From Acidobacteriota bacterium (GTDB lineage: Bacteria > Actinomycetota > Acidimicrobiia > Acidimicrobiales > UBA8190): DNA of 7,789 nt. The position numbers and the translations under genes are program-made. The number at the start of each line of letters is the position of its first letter. Position 1 is the first letter of the stretch. The stretch spans positions 1 to 7,789 of the forward strand of contig JAGWNV010000112.1 of assembly GCA_028872975.1 (NCBI GenBank). The letters are read 5' to 3'. Below the pieces are notes generated by a model. That model ran no database searches, was not told where the DNA came from, and saw only the letters and a list, made by a program, of their open reading frames with translations. Shown piece after piece: positions 5,400-7,789 of the stretch.

Positions 5400-6139
5400 C
5401 ACACGAGCTCCATCCGCAGCCCGGTCGAGTCGCGCTCCTCGACGGTGGGGAGGTGCTCGGCGCCACCTCCGGCGATCCTGTCGGCGGTGCAGAGACACGC
5501 CATGGCGTCGATGAGTCGCCACCGGTCGGCGGGACCGACCACCGGGGCGCCCACGGAGAGCCCGTCGGGGACAGCGCGTTCGAGGCCGCAGAGGCGCTCT
5601 CGCTGTCCGTCGGCGCTGTGCTTGGGATGCGTGAGGGGACGGCGGACGAGACGGAGGAAGCTCAGCTCGGGATGCACGCTCCACACCGTCTGCTGGCGCG
5701 ACGCGTCCAGCAGCTCGTCGACCTCCCGGATCCAGGGCATGAGGTGCCAGGTGGCGGCGCTGAGGGGCCCCGAGGACCTGGCTGCCTCGAGGCTGGCGGC
5801 GCGCAGGGCGGCGCGCGAGGGCGCAGGTGCAACCGCCGAGCCCCGCCTCCGGCCGAGGAGCCGGCGCGCCTGGCGGTCGCAGGTGCGCCCCCCGGGGACG
5901 AAACGGTCGGGGAGCCCCACGGGCACGGCCAGGGCCACGGCCCGGAAGGGGGTGTCCCCGTCGAGGACCGAGGCCAGCCGGGTCCTGAGGACAGTCCCGG
6001 TCGGTTCGGGCCCGTGGCATCCGTGGCGGCCCGCCACCACCAGCCATCCGCCCGGCGCCGGGACGACCCCGGCCAGCAGCCCGGCCGGCCGCGCCGGCGG
6101 CCCACACCGGCGCACGCGGTCCTCGACTGCCTCCACCAT
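5396..6139 (-). CDS. DUF429 family protein (predicted RNase H-like fold)
   Basis: This 247-residue cytoplasmic protein is recognisable from VVPAPGGWLVVAG at 25-37, AVPVGLPD at 71-78, GRTCDRQARRLLGRR at 84-98, MPWIREVDELL at 134-144, HPELSF at 156-161 and the closing ERDSTGLRMELVW. DUF429 proteins are predicted to adopt an RNase H-like nuclease fold, but their biochemical role is not settled. The two positions that often carry acidic residues in the family (beside the GGW element and before 'P-GLP') read V26 and A71 here, as I recall for a subset of actinobacterial members, so nuclease activity is doubtful. The start ATG 6139 has GAGAGG just upstream (6148-6143). The gene follows the GNAT gene by 85 bp and its TGA overlaps the start of the GGDEF/EAL gene, implying coupled translation. 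The family call is firm; the function is not. Confidence 0.8.
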   Translation of the reverse strand: MVEAVEDRVRRCGPPARPAGLLAGVVPAPGGWLVVAGRHGCHGPEPTGTVLRTRLASVLDGDTPFRAVALAVPVGLPDRFVPGGRTCDRQARRLLGRRRGSAVAPAPSRAALRAASLEAARSSGPLSAATWHLMPWIREVDELLDASRQQTVWSVHPELSFLRLVRRPLTHPKHSADGQRERLCGLERAVPDGLSVGAPVVGPADRWRLIDAMACLCTADRIAGGGAEHLPTVEERDSTGLRMELVW

Positions 6140-6182
6140 GGTCCTCTCGACGGGGGCCGAAGGCGCCCCTAGAGGCTTTGGT

Positions 6183-6212
6183 CACCGGCGCCGGGCTCCG
6201 GAGGGCCCGGTG
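6183..6212. repeat. GC-rich inverted repeat between the GNAT and DUF429 genes
   Basis: CACCGG at 6183-6188 pairs with CCGGTG at 6207-6212; inside lies GGGCTCCGGAGGGCCC (6193-6208), a near-palindrome that can form an alternative hairpin. It starts 13 bases downstream of the GNAT stop and lies 44 to 73 bases upstream of the DUF429 start. It could end or pause the GNAT transcript, in which case the DUF429-signalling pair would need its own promoter, or act as a leader hairpin. No T-tract follows. Confidence 0.3.
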
Positions 6213-6224
6213 TGCCGCCGGGGC

Positions 6225-6527
6225 CTATCTCGGCACGGACCGCCAATCCACCTCGACGCCCTGGAACCGCTCGGGGTGGCCCTGGAGCCAGCGGCGGGCG
6301 AAGGGGCACCACGGCACGATCGTCCGGTGCTCGGCCCGGGCCCGGTCCACCGCCGCCTGGACGAGCCTCCCGCCGATCCCCCGGTGCTGGAGCTCGGCAG
6401 GGACGCCGGTGTGGACGACGACGAGCGCGCCGTCCTCCAGGCGGTAGACGAGCTCGGCCTCGGCGCCGTCGGCACGGAGGACGAGCCGGCTCTCCTCGGC
6501 GCGGTCCTCCACCGCCGGTTCGCCCAC
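6225..6527 (-). CDS. Small GNAT-family N-acetyltransferase (YjdJ-like)
   Basis: This is a compact, cytoplasmic protein of about 100 residues. AELVYRLEDGALVVVHTGVP at 24-43 gives the central strands, and QHRGIG at 47-52 is the acetyl-CoA pyrophosphate-binding loop (Q/RxxGxG) preceding the helix RLVQAAVDRARAE. VPWCPFARRWLQGHPER at 71-87 matches the 'CPF/Y...hPE' end conserved in the YjdJ/NATD1-type small acetyltransferases. It should transfer an acetyl group from acetyl-CoA; the acceptor is unknown for this subfamily. The start is uncertain: GTG 6527 is used here, and GTG 6512 gives a protein 5 residues shorter. Neither has a clear Shine-Dalgarno. The frame stays open further upstream, but that part overlaps the protease gene and is not protein-like. 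It lies 43 bp after the protease stop, so co-transcription is likely. Confidence 0.82.
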   Translation of the reverse strand: MGEPAVEDRAEESRLVLRADGAEAELVYRLEDGALVVVHTGVPAELQHRGIGGRLVQAAVDRARAEHRTIVPWCPFARRWLQGHPERFQGVEVDWRSVPR

Positions 6528-6570
6528 GGGGGCCGAGCGTACCGAGGGGGCGGCCGAGGGTCCGGCTCGC

Positions 6571-7788
6571 TCAGCAGCCGTCGGCGCCGGCCACGGGCAA
6601 CGTGTCGCCCGGCCCTCCCTCCACGGCCCGCCCGTAGAGGGTGGGCGCCCAGGCACCGAAGGAGGACGAGTAGGAGACGCTGGGGCTGCAGCCCCCCTGA
6701 TGGAGGCCGCCCACCACGCCTTCGAGGAGCGACTCGCCGGCGGCCCCCGGCGCGATCCAGGGGCTCCCGCTCGTGCCGGCCACGAAACCCCCACAGCCGA
6801 AGGTGGGATAGCCGGCGGTGGCGGTCACCGCCGCCGTGCACCGTATGGGCCGGCCGCCGGTCCCGATCGGGTACCCGATCACCGTGACCTGTCCCCCGGG
6901 GGCCGGGGCCCCGACGAGGTCGTAGCCGCTCGTCACGTCCTCGACGTCCACGCTCCGGCCCCCCTCGGTCCGGGGGGCGAGGACGAGGAGGGCGAGGTCG
7001 CGCCGGGGGTCCTGGGACGTCGTCCAGGCGGGATCGGCGTAGGCGGCCTCCACCTGCCACGACCCGTAGGGCGCCACCCCGTCGTGGTACCCGGGCGCGA
7101 ACACAAGGCCCGTGCCCGTGCCGGCCACGCAGTGGGCGGCGGTGGCGACGAGGTCGCGCCCGGGGCTGTCCACGACGGCAGCCGTGCAGAAGTGGACGGC
7201 CGAGAGCGACCCGGCGAACAGGGCGCCCACCTGGGCCACGCCGGCGAACGCACCGGCCACGGGGGCGGCGCCCGGGGCGGCAGCGGCCGGGGTTGCGCTC
7301 GAGAGGTCGGTCCCGAAGGCCTGGCGCAATGCGCCCCGGAGGCCGGCGGCGTCGAGCTGGCCGCTGTGGCGGCCGAGGACGGTGCCGCGCCGCGACACGA
7401 AGACGGTGGTGGGGAGCCCGAAGAGGCCGTAGGCGCGCGAGACCCGGCCCCCGGGGTCGAAGGCGGTGGGGTAGGTCACGTGCACCCGGGACAGGAAGCC
7501 GAGGGCGGCCGTCCGCGTGTCGTTGGTGTCGACGCCAAGAAAGGCGATCTTCCCGCGCAGAGCAGCCGAGGCCTGTTGGAGCACGGACATCTCCTGCTGA
7601 CATGGAAAGCACCAGGAGGCCCAGAAGTTGATGACGAGGCCCTCGTCGGCGAACCGGGAGAGCTCGACGGTGCGACCGGGATCGGTCAGCGACGCCAGCG
7701 AGAAGCGGGGCGCCGCCGCGCCGGTGCGCCCGGTGAGCTCGTTCGGGCTCCCACCCGAGGAGCCGAGGCCGGCGGCGAGGCCGCCGGC
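6571..7788 (-). CDS. TlpA-like thioredoxin fused to a trypsin-like (S1) serine protease, N-terminus outside window
   Basis: One uninterrupted frame enters from the right edge and gives 405 residues, numbered here from the edge. After a Gly/Ala-rich stretch at 1-29, probably the end of a signal or anchor segment, APRFSLASLTD begins a TlpA/ResA/DsbE-type thioredoxin. It has the active site W59-C60-F61-P62-C63, the strand IAFLGVDTND and the cis-proline loop FGLP126-TTVFV. A Pro/Ala linker (about 160-180) leads to a trypsin-like domain with the triad H219 in TAAHC, D264 in RRDLALL and S340 in GTSGSPW. C201 and C220 are placed like the classic disulfide around the histidine; C317, C332, C367 and C405 add more. 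The protein is expected outside the cytoplasmic membrane. The thioredoxin could form or reduce disulfides, perhaps in its own protease; this is inference. It is probably the upstream gene of the GNAT-DUF429-c-di-GMP block. Confidence 0.85.
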   Translation of the reverse strand, partial: AGGLAAGLGSSGGSPNELTGRTGAAAPRFSLASLTDPGRTVELSRFADEGLVINFWASWCFPCQQEMSVLQQASAALRGKIAFLGVDTNDTRTAALGFLSRVHVTYPTAFDPGGRVSRAYGLFGLPTTVFVSRRGTVLGRHSGQLDAAGLRGALRQAFGTDLSSATPAAAAPGAAPVAGAFAGVAQVGALFAGSLSAVHFCTAAVVDSPGRDLVATAAHCVAGTGTGLVFAPGYHDGVAPYGSWQVEAAYADPAWTTSQDPRRDLALLVLAPRTEGGRSVDVEDVTSGYDLVGAPAPGGQVTVIGYPIGTGGRPIRCTAAVTATAGYPTFGCGGFVAGTSGSPWIAPGAAGESLLEGVVGGLHQGGCSPSVSYSSSFGAWAPTLYGRAVEGGPGDTLPVAGADGC

Positions 7789-7789
7789 C

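Noticed and set aside
5400..6185. N-terminal extension of the GGDEF/EAL frame upstream of GTG 5399
   Set aside because: The extra 262 codons overlap the DUF429 gene in another frame, read as Arg/Pro/Gly-rich text, and a good GTG with GGAG and a stop overlap exists at 5399.
2313..6887. A 1524-codon open frame on the plus strand
   Set aside because: It runs opposite the well-supported GGDEF/EAL, DUF429 and GNAT genes. Its translation is Gly/Arg/Pro/His-rich with no domain, the usual antisense shadow of high-GC genes.
6182..7612. A 476-codon minus-strand frame over the protease and GNAT genes
   Set aside because: It is in a different frame from both the thioredoxin-protease and the GNAT protein and is Arg/Pro-rich without motifs.

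Overview
This is a very GC-rich window with dense, codon-biased genes, frequent GTG starts and short or overlapping gene junctions. That pattern, together with the protein types (a pyrimidine-reductase-family RibD-C protein, an actinobacterial-style DUF429 protein, a secreted trypsin-like protease and a CHASE-like/PAS/GGDEF/EAL signalling protein), suggests a high-GC actinobacterium. An Acidimicrobiia-like lineage is a guess from style, not a proven assignment. No rRNA, tRNA, CRISPR array, insertion sequence or phage gene is visible.

Layout. Bases 2-244 (+) hold the C-terminal end of a probable class I methyltransferase. It converges, with a 10-bp gap, on a two-gene minus-strand operon: a MarR-family regulator (1489-1010) followed by a RibD-C-type reductase (1013-255), joined by a GTGA start/stop overlap. 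A divergent intergenic region (1490-1700) holds a strong GC hairpin, an AT-rich patch and a perfect 14-bp palindrome. The palindrome lies just upstream of a plus-strand gene for a small protein with a CxxC...CxxC zinc-ribbon pattern and no recognised function (1701-2297).

From about 2357 to the right edge everything is on the minus strand. In transcription order it reads: a TlpA-like thioredoxin fused in one frame to a trypsin-like (S1) serine protease (5' end outside the window); a small YjdJ-type GNAT acetyltransferase; a DUF429 protein; a 935-residue membrane-anchored sensor with PAS, GGDEF and EAL domains, whose GTG start overlaps the DUF429 stop; and a short doubtful ORF that begins like a Tat signal peptide.

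How they may work together. MarR and the reductase are translationally coupled and probably co-regulated. On the right, the DUF429 protein and the c-di-GMP enzyme are also coupled. The thioredoxin-protease and the sensor's extracytoplasmic domain both face outside the membrane, so a shared role in envelope sensing or redox is possible but is only inference. The most unusual object is the thioredoxin-trypsin fusion. The 2298-2591 stretch is the least explained part.
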